A stretch of 64,000 nucleotides of DNA. Origin: Achatina immaculata. Taxonomy: Eukaryota > Mollusca > Gastropoda > Stylommatophora > Achatinidae. Shown in pieces: positions 1 through 12,039 of the stretch (within the stretch, counting starts at the first letter, position 1; each line of letters starts with the position of its first letter). The notes under the pieces are model-generated. The model saw nothing but the letters and a program-made list of their open reading frames with translations. It searched no databases and was not told the origin of the DNA. The position numbers and the translations under genes are program-made. The stretch lies in NCBI GenBank assembly GCA_009760885.1, contig CM019699.1, positions 44,744,268 through 44,808,267 of the forward strand, read 5' to 3'.

Positions 1-2044
1 TCTCATACACACAGACTCCTCAAGACAACGATAACTGAACAAGCGCTCCATCTCATAACATACAGACTCCTCAAGACAATGATAACTAAAAAACGCCCCA
101 TCTCATACACACAGGCTCCTCAAGACAATGATAACTAAACAAGCGCCCCATCTCATACAAAGACTCCTCAAGACAACGATAACTAAACAAGCGCTCCATC
201 TCATACACACAGGCTCCTCAAGACAATGATAACTAAACAGCGCCCCATCTCATACACACAGGCTCCTCAAGACAATGATAACTAAGCAAGCGCCCCATCT
301 CATACACACAGGCTCCTCAAGACAATGATAACTAAACAGCGCCCCATCTCATACATACAGATTCCTCAAGACAATGATAACTAAACAGCGCCCCATCTCA
401 TACACACAGGCTCCTCAAGACAATGATAACTAAACAAGTGCCCCATCTCATACATACAGATTCCTCAAGACAATGATAACTAAACAAGCGCCCCATCTCA
501 TACACACAGGCTCCTCAAGACAATGATAACTAAACAAGCGCCCCATCTCATACAAAGACTCCTCAAGACAACGATAACTAAACAAGCGCCCCATCTCATA
601 CACACAGGCTCCTCAAGACAACGATAACTAAACAAGCGCCCCATCTCATAACATACAGACTCCTCAAGACAATGATAACTAAAAAACGCCCCATCTCATA
701 CACACAGGCTCCTCAAGACAATGATAACTAAACAAGCGCCCCATCTCATACAAAGACTCCTCAAGACAACGATAACTAAACAAGCGCTCCATCTCATACA
801 CACAGGCTCCTCAAGACAATGATAACTAAACAGCGCCCCATCTCATACACACAGGCTCCTCAAGACAATGATAACTAAGCAAGCGCCCCATCTCATACAC
901 ACAGGCTCCTCAAGACAATGATAACTAAACAGCGCCCCATCTCATACATACAGATTCCTCAAGACAATGATAACTAAACAGCGCCCCATCTCATACACAC
1001 AGGCTCCTCAAGACAATGATAACTAAACAAGTGCCCCATCTCATACATACAGATTCCTCAAGACAATGATAACTAAACAAGCGCCCCATCTCATACACAC
1101 AGGCTCCTCAAGACAATGATAACTAAACAAGCGCCCCATCTCATACAAAGACTCCTCAAGACAACGATAACTAAACAAGCGCCCCATCTCATACACACAG
1201 GCTCCTCAAGACAACGATAACTAAACAAGCGCCCCATCTCATACACACAGGCTCCTCAAGACAATGATAACTAAACAAGCGCCCTATCTCATACACACAG
1301 GCTCCTCAAGAAAATGATAACTAAACAAGCGCCCCATCTCATACACACAGGCTCCTCAAGAAAATGATAACTAAACAAGCGCCCCATCTCATACACACAG
1401 ACTCCTCAAGACAACGATAACTAAACAGGCGCCCCATCTCATACACACAGACTCCTCAAGACAACGATAACTAAACAGGCGCCCCATCTCATACACACAG
1501 GCTCCTCAAGACAACGATAACTAAACAGGCGCCCCATCTCATACACACAGGCTCCTCAAGACAACGATAACTAAACAGGCGCCCCATCTCATACACACAG
1601 GCTCCTCAAGACAACGATAACTAAACAAGCGCCCCATCTCATACACACAGGCTCCTCAAGACAACGATAACTAAACAAGCGCCCCATCTCATACACACAG
1701 GCTCCTCAAGACAACGATAACTAAACAGGCGCCCCATCTCATACACGCAGGCTCCTCAAGACAACGATAACTAAACAGGCGCCCCATCTCATACACACAG
1801 GCTCCTCAAGACAACGATAACTAAACAAGCGCCCCATCTCATACACACAGACTCCTCAAGACAACGATAACTAAACAGGCGCCCCATCTCATACACACAG
1901 GCTCCTCAAGACAACGATAACTAAACAGGCGCCCCATCTCATACACACAGGCTCCTCAAGACAACGATAACTAAACAAGCGCCCCATCTCATACACACAG
2001 ACTCCTCAAGACAACGATAACTAAACAAGCGCCCCATCTCAGAC
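1..2044. repeat. 50-bp minisatellite array with 593-bp higher-order duplication
   Basis: The whole segment is about 41 head-to-tail copies of a unit of roughly 50 bp that begins tctcatacacacaggctcct. Some units are 44-48 bp because of small deletions (for example 'aaacagcgcc' for 'aaacaagcgcc'). The variant order in 51-643 is repeated in 644-1236, an offset of 593 bp, so a block of about 12 units was duplicated as one piece. From about 1240 onward the units are more uniform. The array runs off the left edge. No long open frame is present. Confidence 0.97.
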
Positions 2045-2058
2045 ACAGACTCTCACCG

Positions 2059-3663
2059 CTTGGCAATATGGTATTAAACAAACAAAACAAAGCCTAATAT
2101 TTCTAGTATTCTATATACTCTATACTGGGATCAAACTGTGATCCTACGCGAACACTAGGCTGGGAATGGCCGTCCCACTTGATGCTGATGCTTCCCTTCA
2201 CTCTTCATATAAACTAAGACACTTAATAGCAGGGCTAGAAGAGCTTCTACAGACATGGGGGCTGGCAAGAAGCATGGAGCTTGTCATGAAAACCCAACAA
2301 GGCAGTTCTGTATGAGACAAGACCCTGACTTCCACGCATTCTTCCTCTAAGCTTCTCTTCTCCATATCATCACTTGAATTCTCCGCCAATGTTAAGGTTA
2401 CCATCTTCTCTTGTCATATATAACAAACGACGGTTATCTTTCTCTTCCGCTGCGTTCGGTTTCATATGATCAGCTATCCAAAAGAAACAGACGGATCGCC
2501 TCCATGAATCCCACCGTCAGCAGGAAGAGTTCTTTATGTGTGTGCCACATGTTCTTTTTCCTGAAGCCAGGTTTGTGCTCTTGGATCTCTGTAGAGACTG
2601 CAGGCTTGCGAGCTCTGCACGTCATTTTGCCATGTGAATAATGGAATTTGAGCGGCCATCAGTCTGTATAGATGAGCTTTATAGTCTGAAGTGTCCTGTC
2701 TGTAGTCTGAAGTGTCCTGTCTGTAGTCTGAAGTGTCCTGTCTATAGTCTGAAGTGTCCTGTCTGTAGTCTGAAGTGTCCTGTTTGAAGCCTGAAAATTG
2801 TGGTTTGTTGTGCTCTATTCTGCTTTGGACTGGAGTCTATTAGATATCTGCTGTGAATGTTGGTCATCATTTCCTTGTCATGTACCATGACTGCAATCCC
2901 GTTTACTGGGACTTCTCATTAGAATATTTTTGTTCTCTTAATGTATGTCTACAGTGAACAGAATTCGTCCAAAAATCCTACCTTCGTATACTGTACTCCT
3001 CTTGTCCTACATGAGTAACGTAATGCTCCTAAGTTCTATGTAGTATCTTATGTTTTTTTTTCATTGGACAGGATCGTATTTGTAACTGTATATAACATCT
3101 TACGCTCTGTAAGGTAGTATTTGCTACACTAGCAGGACAAGTTTTGCCCACACACACTGTACTGAACTGTGCTAGTATGTGTATGTGTTGCAACTAACTG
3201 ACTTGAAGTAATGAATCTGTATTCTTCATTCACTGTGTTAAATAACGTCACTATTTACTGAGCAGATTTACTTTACCGCTACACAAGTGGCACAACAGAC
3301 GTTACACTGATATACACCATGCAGCTAGGAAAAGCCAGGACAAACAACCAGTACAAGTCCGTACACGAACATGACCACTTTACATAAATACGACTCATCT
3401 CAACACCACAGCGGCACACTCAACATGAATCCAAATAGCACAGGATTCCAGAAGTTACAAAAGACGACGAAGTTTAATGATGAATCCTCATTTGTAAATG
3501 AGTGCTGTAAATGAATGTGGACTGAGAAACTGATGAACAATGGATAAGGAAAAGTTGTCCGGGCGATTAACATGGCCATGGGATAGACACACTCAGACAA
3601 CACTGAAAAAGCATTCTAACTTCATGTATACCAAAAGTTGCAACCTAAACCGTTTTCTCAAAG
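2059..3663. repeat. 1,605-bp tandem segmental duplication, copy 1
   Basis: This copy is repeated directly at 3664-5269. The left border (cttggcaatatgg) follows the end of the 50-bp array and the copy ends where the second begins. Inside, 2681-2785 holds five copies of a 21-bp unit (atagtctgaagtgtcctgtct). I recognise no gene in it. Short open frames (68 aa at 2404-2198 minus, 76 aa at 2411-2641 plus) are conserved only because the whole segment is copied. Confidence 0.93.
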
Positions 3664-5269
3664 CTTGGCAATATGGTATTAAACAAACAAAACAAAGCCT
3701 AATATTTCTAGTATTCTATATACTCTATACTGGGATCAAACTGTGATCCTACGCGAACACTAGGCTGGGAATGGCCGTCCCACTTGATGCTGATGCTTCC
3801 CTTCACTCTTCATATAAACTAAGACACTTAATAGCAGGGCTAGAAGAGCTTCTACAGACATGGGGGCTGGCAAGAAGCATGGAGCTTGTCATGAAAACCC
3901 AACAAGGCAGTTCTGTATGAGACAAGACCCTGACTTCCACGCATTCTTCCTCTAAGCTTCTCTTCTCCATATCATCACTTGAATTCTCCGCCAATGTTAA
4001 GGTTACCATCTTCTCTTGTCATATATAACAAACGACGGTTATCTTTCTCTTCCGCTGCGTTCGGTTTCATATGATCAGCTATCCAAAAGAAACAGACGGA
4101 TCGCCTCCATGAATCCCACCGTCAGCAGGAAGAGTTCTTTATGTGTGTGCCACATGTTCTTTTTCCTGAAGCCAGGTTTGTGCTCTTGGATCTCTGTAGA
4201 GACTGCAGGCTTGCGAGCTCTGCACGTCATTTTGCCATGTGAATAATGGAATTTGAGCGGCCATCAGTCTGTATAGATGAGCTTTATAGTCTGAAGTGTC
4301 CTGTCTGTAGTCTGAAGTGTCCTGTCTGTAGTCTGAAGTGTCCTGTCTATAGTCTGAAGTGTCCTGTCTGTAGTCTGAAGTGTCCTGTTTGAAGCCTGAA
4401 AATTGTGGTTTGTTGTGCTCTATTCTGCTTTGGACTGGAGTCTATTAGATATCTGCTGTGAATGTTGGTCATCATTTCCTTGTCATGTACCATGACTGCA
4501 ATCCCGTTTACTGGGACTTCTCATTAGAATATTTTTGTTCTCTTAATGTATGTCTACAGTGAACAGAATTCGTCCAAAAATCCTACCTTCGTATACTGTA
4601 CTCCTCTTGTCCTACATGAGTAACGTAATGCTCCTAAGTTCTATGTAGTATCTTATGTTTTTTTTTCATTGGACAGGATCGTATTTGTAACTGTATATAT
4701 AACATCTTACGCTCTGTAAGGTAGTATTTGCTACACTAGCAGGACAAGTTTTGCCCACACACACTGTACTGAACTGTGCTAGTATGTGTATGTGTTGCAA
4801 CTAACTGACTTGAAGTAATGAATCTGTATTCTTCATTCACTGTGTTAAATAACGTCACTATTTACTGAGCAGATTTACTTTACCGCTACACAAGTGGCAC
4901 AACAGACGTTACACTGATATACACCATGCAGCTAGGAAAAGCCAGGACAAACAACCAGTACAAGTCCGTACACGAACATGACCACTTTACATAAATACGA
5001 CTCATCTCAACACCACAGCGGCACACTCAACATGAATCCAAATAGCACAGGATTCCAGAAGTTACAAAAGACGACGAAGTTTAATGATGAATCCTCATTT
5101 GTAAATGAGTGCTGTAAATGAATGTGGACTGAGAAACTGATGAACAATGGATAAGGAAAAGTTGTCCGGGCGATTAACATGGCCATGGGATAGACACACT
5201 CAGACAACACTGAAAAAGCATTCTAACTTCATGTATACCAAAAGTTGCAACCTAAACCGTTTTCTCAAA
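3664..5269. repeat. 1,607-bp tandem segmental duplication, copy 2
   Basis: This is a second direct copy of 2059-3663. By eye it is nearly base-for-base identical; the clear difference is one extra TA in a short TA run near 4694. It again contains the five-copy 21-bp repeat (4286-4390). It ends at 'cgttttctcaaag', where copy 1 returns to its start and this copy continues into unrelated sequence. Confidence 0.93.
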
Positions 5270-5382
5270 GGGGACAATAAACTCACAGGTATTACATGAC
5301 AAAGTTCATGATAATCTTTGTCCTAAAAGTACAAAACAATTACAACAACTGTCCTGAAAAGGACAAATCAATCTACAACTCA

Positions 5383-5620
5383 GTCATTTGCATATCCCTT
5401 GTGGAACTTTGCCTCCCTAACAGCACTCCTGTAGGCCTCTCGATTGTGAGCAAGATGGCCTGCTGCTGATGCGTCCATTCGCAGATCATCAGCGACGTCT
5501 TGCAGCCATCTCCGCCTTGGTCTTCCTCTCTTTCTTTTTCCTATTATGTACCCTTCCAAGACTGTCTTGTCTAAATTATCACGACGTTTAATATGTTTTC
5601 TGTTTTCTCACCTACAACTA
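5383..5620 (-). mobile_element. LINE family A, 3'-end fragment
   Basis: Reverse-complemented, this matches the C-terminal end of the family A non-LTR retrotransposons seen more completely at 45472-46672 and 56157-56792. It encodes the basic Gly-Lys-Arg-Lys-Arg run, the RW-QDI motif and the final EAKF--GHAN segment. Only the last ~240 bp are present, so it is a 5'-truncated dead copy. It is diverged, with substitutions such as tgtcttgtctaaattatc. Confidence 0.85.
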
Positions 5621-7190
5621 CGACAAACATTTTGCTTTAAATAGGACAAATTGACCACAACTACTACATGTTAGACTCTACACACTTCTGTCTTTAAAAG
5701 GACAACCAAACTCAAAAACTTAGATTATGAAACAAGGAATCCCTAGCAGACCTGCAAGAAATAAAACTAACACATCCTCTCTCTTCAACATCTAGAACTG
5801 AACTGAACTTTTTATGCACCCCGCCAGTCGGACCCTGTGATTGAGCTCTGCCATCGAAACACGGATAACTCCCCCCCCCCCCCCCCCCCCCGTGCTCGCT
5901 TAAACAGGTGAGTCACGGTAATAGCTTTTTGACCACAACAGGGTTTCTAACCCACATTCCGTAACAGAATAAACATTCTGTTCAATCCTGCCAGTGTCTC
6001 ATCCGTAATAATATGCTTACCACAAAACACTGCTGTTACTAAGCAACATATGTTTATGGTGAAATTACTTTTACCACAAGCAGGTGTGCGATCTGAAGCG
6101 AATGCTGGCTAGCCAAGTTCCTATCTCCGGGAATTCTTCCTCCAAAACTGGGACTGCGTCATGAAAAAAACTAGTGTGCGAAGCAGAGATCAATGAGGTT
6201 TCTCTACCGGTAGATCCAGCTCTGCCAAAAGATCGACCTGGCCTTCGCGTAAACTTACACCTCAGCACACAAAGAAAGCTTCCAGTATAATTGGACATGA
6301 CGGTCAAAAAATAAAATCACTTATTAGAAAAGAAAACACACACACATCCCGGGGCAATCACAGCCGGTGGTTGGGAAGTAGGGCAATCTCGTACATTCCA
6401 GACAAATCCTTGTAAGTCGTGTCGGCCGTCTAGTAAGAAAGACCTGGGACCTGCCAGGACGGGAGAGACTGGATGTAATGATCCTGAAATCCAGACTATG
6501 TTATATGGCCCTGAAACAGAACAAACGCGCCACCTGAGATTAAAAAACAAAACAAAAAAAACCGAAGGTGTCTGTCTGGTCCAGGATGGCGGAAGCATTA
6601 TGACAACTGCTCTCAGTGTGACATTTCAGCCGTTACATAATCTTGTACATGAGCTGACAGCTGCTCTCACTGCTTTACGACGCCACTGTCTCAGGTACTG
6701 AAAGGTTGGCAGCTACAAACACTAAAACTGTAATGCTAGGGCTCCGAGCACAACCGCCAGGGGCGTCATCATACACACAGTCTTCGCAAATCATATTCTA
6801 CTCCTTTCCCTCCCCTTCCCTTCATTCCCCTAAATCACAAAGAAACGGCGAAACCGAAGGTCACATTCCGGTGCAACATCCAATTTTGTGTGTTAAATTT
6901 GGATCCCCGTGGAAGATTAGTCCAGGCAGACAAGCTGGAACAAAGACCGGAAAACCGATCTGCTGGCACAAGGTCAAGTTTGACACTAGCCGTGGTGGGG
7001 ATAAAGAACAATCGATCATGTCTGGACAGACTGCACCAGACCAAACAACCAGCCCTAGGATAAATCAAAGCTAATAGACTAATCATAGCTTTTAATTTTA
7101 AAACAAAAAAACAAATCTAACAAGAATGAAAGGTTCACAGGAGATACTGCAAGGCTGGCACGATCATTAGCCAATGATATGAACAACAAC
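5621..7190. other. Non-repetitive intergenic DNA, no gene recognised
   Basis: This is mostly single-copy sequence with a 21-base poly-C run at 5871-5891. Open frames such as 6706-7074 (plus, 122 aa) and 6598-6317 (minus, 93 aa) show no recognisable domain, and opposite-strand frames of similar length overlap them. I see no RNA gene here. Confidence 0.5.
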
Positions 7191-7200
7191 TCAGAATGGA

Positions 7201-7318
7201 GAAGATTAGAAGGCAGAGTAGAGAGTAGAGAAGATTAGAAGGCAGAGTAGAGAGTGGAGAAGATTAGAAGGCAGAGTAGAGAGTGGAGAAGATTGGAAGG
7301 CAGAGTAGAGAGTGGAGG
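7201..7318. repeat. 29-bp repeat, four copies
   Basis: The unit gaagattagaaggcagagta... recurs at 7201, 7230, 7259 and 7288. It is purine-rich on the plus strand. Confidence 0.9.
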
Positions 7319-7483
7319 ATAAGAGAACTGAGAGGAAATATAAGAGAAATAAAAGAAGGTGGGGGGGGGGAGGGGAAGGCCCCCAATGTCTGTCTGGATA
7401 CTCTAAGTCATGGTAATTACAAGGTTTTACCTACTTGCTTTAAACAAAGAGGGCTGAGGAGGCAAGACTGAAATATTTGTGAG

Positions 7484-7530
7484 ACGATGATGATAACGAT
7501 GATGATGATAATGATGATGATGATGATGTA
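7484..7530. repeat. GAT trinucleotide microsatellite
   Basis: This is an imperfect (GAT)n run that abuts the 3' fragment of a LINE at 7532. GAT-rich tails also terminate family B LINEs in this window, so it may be an insertion tail or the target site. Confidence 0.85.
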
Positions 7531-7531
7531 G

Positions 7532-7853
7532 AGGTTGTAAGCAAGATGCCCTGCTGCTGATGCATCCATCTGCAGGTCATCAACGATAACTTACAGCCGT
7601 CTTCGCCTTGGTCTTCCTCTCTTTCTTTTTCCCATTAGGTACCCTTCCAGGACGGTCTTCTCTAGATTATCATGACGTTTAATGTGTCCAAAATATTTAA
7701 GTTTTCTCTCTTTAATCCTCTTTACTAGCCAGCCTTCTTCAATATTAAGCTCTTGTAGTATGGATATATTTGTTCTTTTTTGTGTCCATATCTGAAGAAC
7801 TCTTCTGTAGCATTTACATTCAAAGGTATTTATATGTTTTTCAGCTGTGACTT
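7532..7853 (-). mobile_element. LINE family A, 3'-terminal fragment
   Basis: The reverse complement encodes the family A C-terminal segment: the cysteine-containing FECKCYRRVL region, the EEGWLVKRIKERKLKYFGHI stretch and the basic KRKR / RW motif. It lacks the last ~70 bp found in 56157-56792 and carries stops and frameshifts. It is a dead fragment. Confidence 0.85.
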
Positions 7854-8017
7854 AATCAAAGTCAGTAAATGAAAGCTGACAGAGATCGTAATCTGCTACT
7901 CTGCCTTTCTTAGCCTATAGGAACTAGCAATAACTTTGTTTCATTCTAGTCGCAAGGGGAACTATCTGGCTGCTCTGTGGTGGTGGTGGTGGAGGAGCCG
8001 ACTAGGGATACAGTTAC

Positions 8018-8216
8018 TTCCCTTGTGAGAACCGAAGAAACGGCTCACTACCAACTTCACTCAATGCCCGTGTTGTCATGATCTCCACATCAGCTTTGGC
8101 CGCAGAGATCAAGTTCGAAGTCACGAGAAAATCATCAATCATTTGACCAACAATCTCCTCTTCAGATTCACCTGCCGTATTTCTACTGGTGTGCATGTAG
8201 CAGTGGCCATCTTCTG
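8018..8216 (-). CDS. Candidate second coding exon of the PCTAIRE-type kinase gene
   Basis: On the minus strand an acceptor (tttcccag) precedes base 8216 and a donor (GTAACT) follows base 8018. Between them about 65 codons are open. Exon 1 ends in phase 1; the first two bases here (CA) complete that codon, and the next codons begin EDGHCYMHTSRN and run in the only open frame of the segment. It ends in phase 2. The peptide is acidic in its first half (GESEEEIV). I cannot align it to a known domain, but the N-terminal region of these kinases is poorly conserved. It could instead be an unrelated open stretch; the splice-phase match is the main support. Confidence 0.42.
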
Positions 8217-8442
8217 CTGGGAAAACTTGGTCTCATTCGATGTTTGCCAGTGAAAGACTTCATGCTGGAAAGTTGCTACATCAGCAGGGGAGGCCATAGC
8301 TTTGTTTTCAAAAGATGGAGAATTGCTTATGCAGGCACATTTGCCCTTAATCTCTCAACTTTCACTCTTCCCAAACATTCAGTTTCTCAACTTTCACTCT
8401 TCCCAAACAATCAGTTTACCACAAGTACAGTAAACGCATAGA

Positions 8443-8627
8443 GACTGTGTTAACTTGAACATAAGAAAACTGAACACAGACTTGGTTAACTTGAACATAA
8501 GAAAACTGAACACAGACTTGGTTAACTTGAACATAAGAAAACTGAACACAGACTTGGTTAACTTGAACATAAGAAAACTGAACACAGACTTGGTTAACTT
8601 GAACATGAGAAAACTGAACACAGACAA
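8443..8627. repeat. 36-bp minisatellite just downstream of the kinase exon 1 donor
   Basis: Five copies of a 36-bp unit (ttaacttgaacataagaaaa...). It lies in the first ~200 bp of the presumed first intron. Because 36 is a multiple of three and the unit lacks stops on the minus strand, an unspliced transcript would read through it as a 12-residue repeat. That explains a spurious 172-codon frame ending at 8416. Confidence 0.92.
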
Positions 8628-8645
8628 CTAACAAAAGCGACTTAC

Positions 8646-8934
8646 CGTTCTCTTGTAAGACTCGCGCCTTCATGGGGTGAAATATTCCGAGACGAAGTGG
8701 CACCCGGTTGTGGTAGTCTGAGACTTGCAAAGATGGCACTGATGGCGTGCGGTAACGGTCAAGACGCGTCTGGCTCGAGTGTAAGCGCTGATGCTGTCGT
8801 GCGTACTGCTGACACTCGGTCCACGCCGCCACATCGCCGATGGTGATCTGTTCGGTCAGTTCTGACAAGCTGTCGTCTACGGGTCGGCCACGCTTACTTA
8901 AGTTCAAGGACAGACGTCTCTTCAGCTTCTTCAT
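8646..8934 (-). CDS. CDK17-like: PCTAIRE-family cyclin-dependent kinase (CDK16/17/18-like), first coding exon
   Basis: The minus-strand ATG at 8934 sits in a good context (cacaaacATGAAG). It opens an exon of 96 codons plus one base, closed by a strong donor (ACG|GTAAGT at 8646/8645). The peptide starts MKKLKRRLSLNLS and continues with DDSLSELTEQITI at residues 20-32. This matches the characteristic N-terminus of vertebrate CDK17/CDK18: a basic, phospho-site-bearing RRLSL start followed by a conserved acidic SLSEL-EQ segment. PCTAIRE kinases are cyclin-Y-activated serine/threonine kinases active mainly in neurons and in vesicle transport (family knowledge). Residues 33-96 match nothing I recall. 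The kinase domain is not in this window, so the gene must continue past the left edge. The surrounding 8640-9110 is CpG-richer than its neighbours, consistent with a promoter/5'UTR. Confidence 0.82.
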
Positions 8935-10627
8935 GTTTGTGATGGAGGTTCCGGCCAGGTGTCAGCTGATGGTCGCCAGCAGATTCCAGCCACAGTTCAG
9001 ACAGGCCGTGTCAGCGCTGGACACCGTGGCGTTATGAAGTCCGCTGAGTTTACTGGGGCTAGGCTTGCAGCTGACACGTCCAAGACTGAGTGACACTGGC
9101 TAACCAGCACGTGCGTTCAATGTGCAGCCACATGGGAGCCTGACAGCACACAGAAACTCAGGCCAAAACTGAAATCAAAAGACACATAATGCAAGAAACT
9201 GGACTTACACTTACGTTATTAATGCGGTCGCTGAAGCAGTGACGAAAATACTGACCAGAGAAGAGTCATAACAAAATTATGTTCGTCATGCTCCACAGCA
9301 CTTAACTCCTACCTGCTTCATAAACGTCAAATTCCACAGCACTTGACTTCTACCTGCTTCACAACGTCAAGTTCCACAGCACTTGACTTCTACCTGCTTG
9401 ACAATAGCCTAGTCTGACACAAGTATTAGGACATTAATGAAGATATAAACTGAGATAAGATGAAGAGAAGCAAGGCGACTGAGTAAACCACTGCTGCCAG
9501 GAAAACTGCACAATTAGTACACAGCATCACCATCTAGTACGCTGGTACATATCATCATCAGCTAGTGCGCTTGTACACATCATCACCATCTAGTGCACTT
9601 GTACACATCATCACCATCTAGTGCGCTTGTACACAGCATCAACATCTAGTGCGCTTGTACACATCATCACCATCTAGTGCGCTTGTACACATCATCACCA
9701 TCTAGTGCGCTTGTACACAGCATCAACATCTAGTGCGCTTGTACACAGCATCAACATCTAGTGCGCTTGTAAACAGCATCAACATCTAGTGCTCTTGTAC
9801 ACAGCATCAACATCTAGTGGGCTTGTAAACAGCATCAACATCTAGTGCGCTTGTACACAGCATCAACATCTAGTGCGCTTGTAAACAGCATCAACATCTA
9901 GTGCGCTTGTACACAGCATCAACATCTAGTGGGCTTGTACACATCACCACCATCTAGTTCGCTGGTACACATCATCATCATCTAGTGCGCTTGTACATAG
10001 CATCACAATCTAGTGCGCTGGTACACATCATCACATCTAGTGCGCTTGTACATAGCATCACAATCTAATGAACTAGAACACAGCATCACCATCTAGGCCG
10101 CTGGTACACATCATCACCCTCTAGTGCCCCTACAACTCAAATAAAACAAGCAATCTAACGTTTAAATCTCTCAACATTATGCATGCAACTACTTTTGCTG
10201 TAAGAATCGTGAAATCAGACGCCGGGCTAAGCTGACATCAGCTCAACACCGTCAAAAGTAGATTTTTTACATTTAGTTTTCCTGAATTCTTCCTACATAA
10301 CCTTCTTTAAGCTCCATCTTTTTATTGTTAGTACAGACCGCGTCACATCAGACGTAAACGTCAGCTTTTTAAGACTTTTCACTACCGAAAGCTGAAACTT
10401 GACAGAGAAAAAGTTGGTGAAACTTAATAGAGAAAAAAGTTGTGGAATTTCATATAGTAAACGTTGGGGCCAGAGTAACGAGAGAAAAGTGAAACTTGTG
10501 AGAGAAAGAGTCTTGATTGATCATAAAACTTGTGTGAGAAAGAGTCTTGACTGATAACTCGTGAGAGGAAGAGTCTTGACTGATCATAAAACTTGTGAGA
10601 GAAAGAGTCTTGACTGATCATAAAACT
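8709..10627. repeat. 1,919-bp tandem segmental duplication, copy 1
   Basis: Everything from 'ttgtggtagtctgag' at 8709 to 10627 is repeated at 10628-12546 with a constant offset of 1,919 bp and, by eye, essentially full identity. The unit holds 226 bp of kinase exon 1, its upstream region, a 28-bp array and the start of a 34-bp array. The junction falls where the 34-bp array (ending aaaacttgtg) meets the exon sequence. Confidence 0.95.
9505..10120. repeat. 28-bp minisatellite array (copy 1)
   Basis: About 21 copies of a 28-bp unit (catcaacatctagtgcgctt...), with variants in the first and last few units. It lies 0.6-1.2 kb upstream of the kinase start on the minus strand. Confidence 0.95.
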
Positions 10628-10632
10628 TGTGG
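10490..10632. repeat. 34-bp minisatellite at the duplication junction
   Basis: Four units of a ~34-bp repeat (gagtcttgactgatcataaa...) that break directly into kinase exon sequence at about 10628. The same array continues to more copies at 12409-12720 in the second duplicate. Confidence 0.9.
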
Positions 10633-10853
10633 TAGTCTGAGACTTGCAAAGATGGCACTGATGGCGTGCGGTAACGGTCAAGACGCGTCTGGCTCGAGTG
10701 TAAGCGCTGATGCTGTCGTGCGTACTGCTGACACTCGGTCCACGCCGCCACATCGCCGATGGTGATCTGTTCGGTCAGTTCTGACAAGCTGTCGTCTACG
10801 GGTCGGCCACGCTTACTTAAGTTCAAGGACAGACGTCTCTTCAGCTTCTTCAT
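10628..10853 (-). pseudogene. Truncated duplicate of the PCTAIRE-kinase first exon
   Basis: The ATG at 10853 and the next 226 bp repeat the kinase exon 1 sequence with no change that I can see. At the duplication border, after VSDYH, the frame runs into the 34-bp minisatellite and stops after 14 more codons (89-aa frame in all). The last 63 bp of the exon and the GTAAGT donor are missing, so this copy cannot splice like the intact one. It lies upstream of the intact exon on the same strand and could still carry an active promoter. Confidence 0.85.
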
Positions 10854-11423
10854 GTTTGTGATGGAGGTTCCGGCCAGGTGTCAGCTGATGGTCGCCAGCA
10901 GATTCCAGCCACAGTTCAGACAGGCCGTGTCAGCGCTGGACACCGTGGCGTTATGAAGTCCGCTGAGTTTACTGGGGCTAGGCTTGCAGCTGACACGTCC
11001 AAGACTGAGTGACACTGGCTAACCAGCACGTGCGTTCAATGTGCAGCCACATGGGAGCCTGACAGCACACAGAAACTCAGGCCAAAACTGAAATCAAAAG
11101 ACACATAATGCAAGAAACTGGACTTACACTTACGTTATTAATGCGGTCGCTGAAGCAGTGACGAAAATACTGACCAGAGAAGAGTCATAACAAAATTATG
11201 TTCGTCATGCTCCACAGCACTTAACTCCTACCTGCTTCATAAACGTCAAATTCCACAGCACTTGACTTCTACCTGCTTCACAACGTCAAGTTCCACAGCA
11301 CTTGACTTCTACCTGCTTGACAATAGCCTAGTCTGACACAAGTATTAGGACATTAATGAAGATATAAACTGAGATAAGATGAAGAGAAGCAAGGCGACTG
11401 AGTAAACCACTGCTGCCAGGAAA

Positions 11424-12039
11424 ACTGCACAATTAGTACACAGCATCACCATCTAGTACGCTGGTACATATCATCATCAGCTAGTGCGCTTGTACACATC
11501 ATCACCATCTAGTGCACTTGTACACATCATCACCATCTAGTGCGCTTGTACACAGCATCAACATCTAGTGCGCTTGTACACATCATCACCATCTAGTGCG
11601 CTTGTACACATCATCACCATCTAGTGCGCTTGTACACAGCATCAACATCTAGTGCGCTTGTACACAGCATCAACATCTAGTGCGCTTGTAAACAGCATCA
11701 ACATCTAGTGCTCTTGTACACAGCATCAACATCTAGTGGGCTTGTAAACAGCATCAACATCTAGTGCGCTTGTACACAGCATCAACATCTAGTGCGCTTG
11801 TAAACAGCATCAACATCTAGTGCGCTTGTACACAGCATCAACATCTAGTGGGCTTGTACACATCACCACCATCTAGTTCGCTGGTACACATCATCATCAT
11901 CTAGTGCGCTTGTACATAGCATCACAATCTAGTGCGCTGGTACACATCATCACATCTAGTGCGCTTGTACATAGCATCACAATCTAATGAACTAGAACAC
12001 AGCATCACCATCTAGGCCGCTGGTACACATCATCACCCT
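11424..12039. repeat. 28-bp minisatellite array (copy 2)
   Basis: Second copy of the array at 9505-10120, carried by the 1,919-bp duplication. The unit order and variants are the same, so it was copied as a block and not expanded independently. Confidence 0.95.

Noticed and set aside
1..2044. Regular repeats resembling a CRISPR array
   Set aside because: The units are contiguous minisatellite copies without unique spacers, in a eukaryotic context and without cas genes.
2198..4246. Paired 68-aa and 76-aa frames present twice with identical protein
   Set aside because: Their conservation is due to the whole 1.6-kb segment being duplicated; no domain or codon-level constraint can be seen.
8394..8627. 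77-codon minus frame of KSVFSFLMFKLT repeats
   Set aside because: It is the 36-bp intronic minisatellite read in frame.
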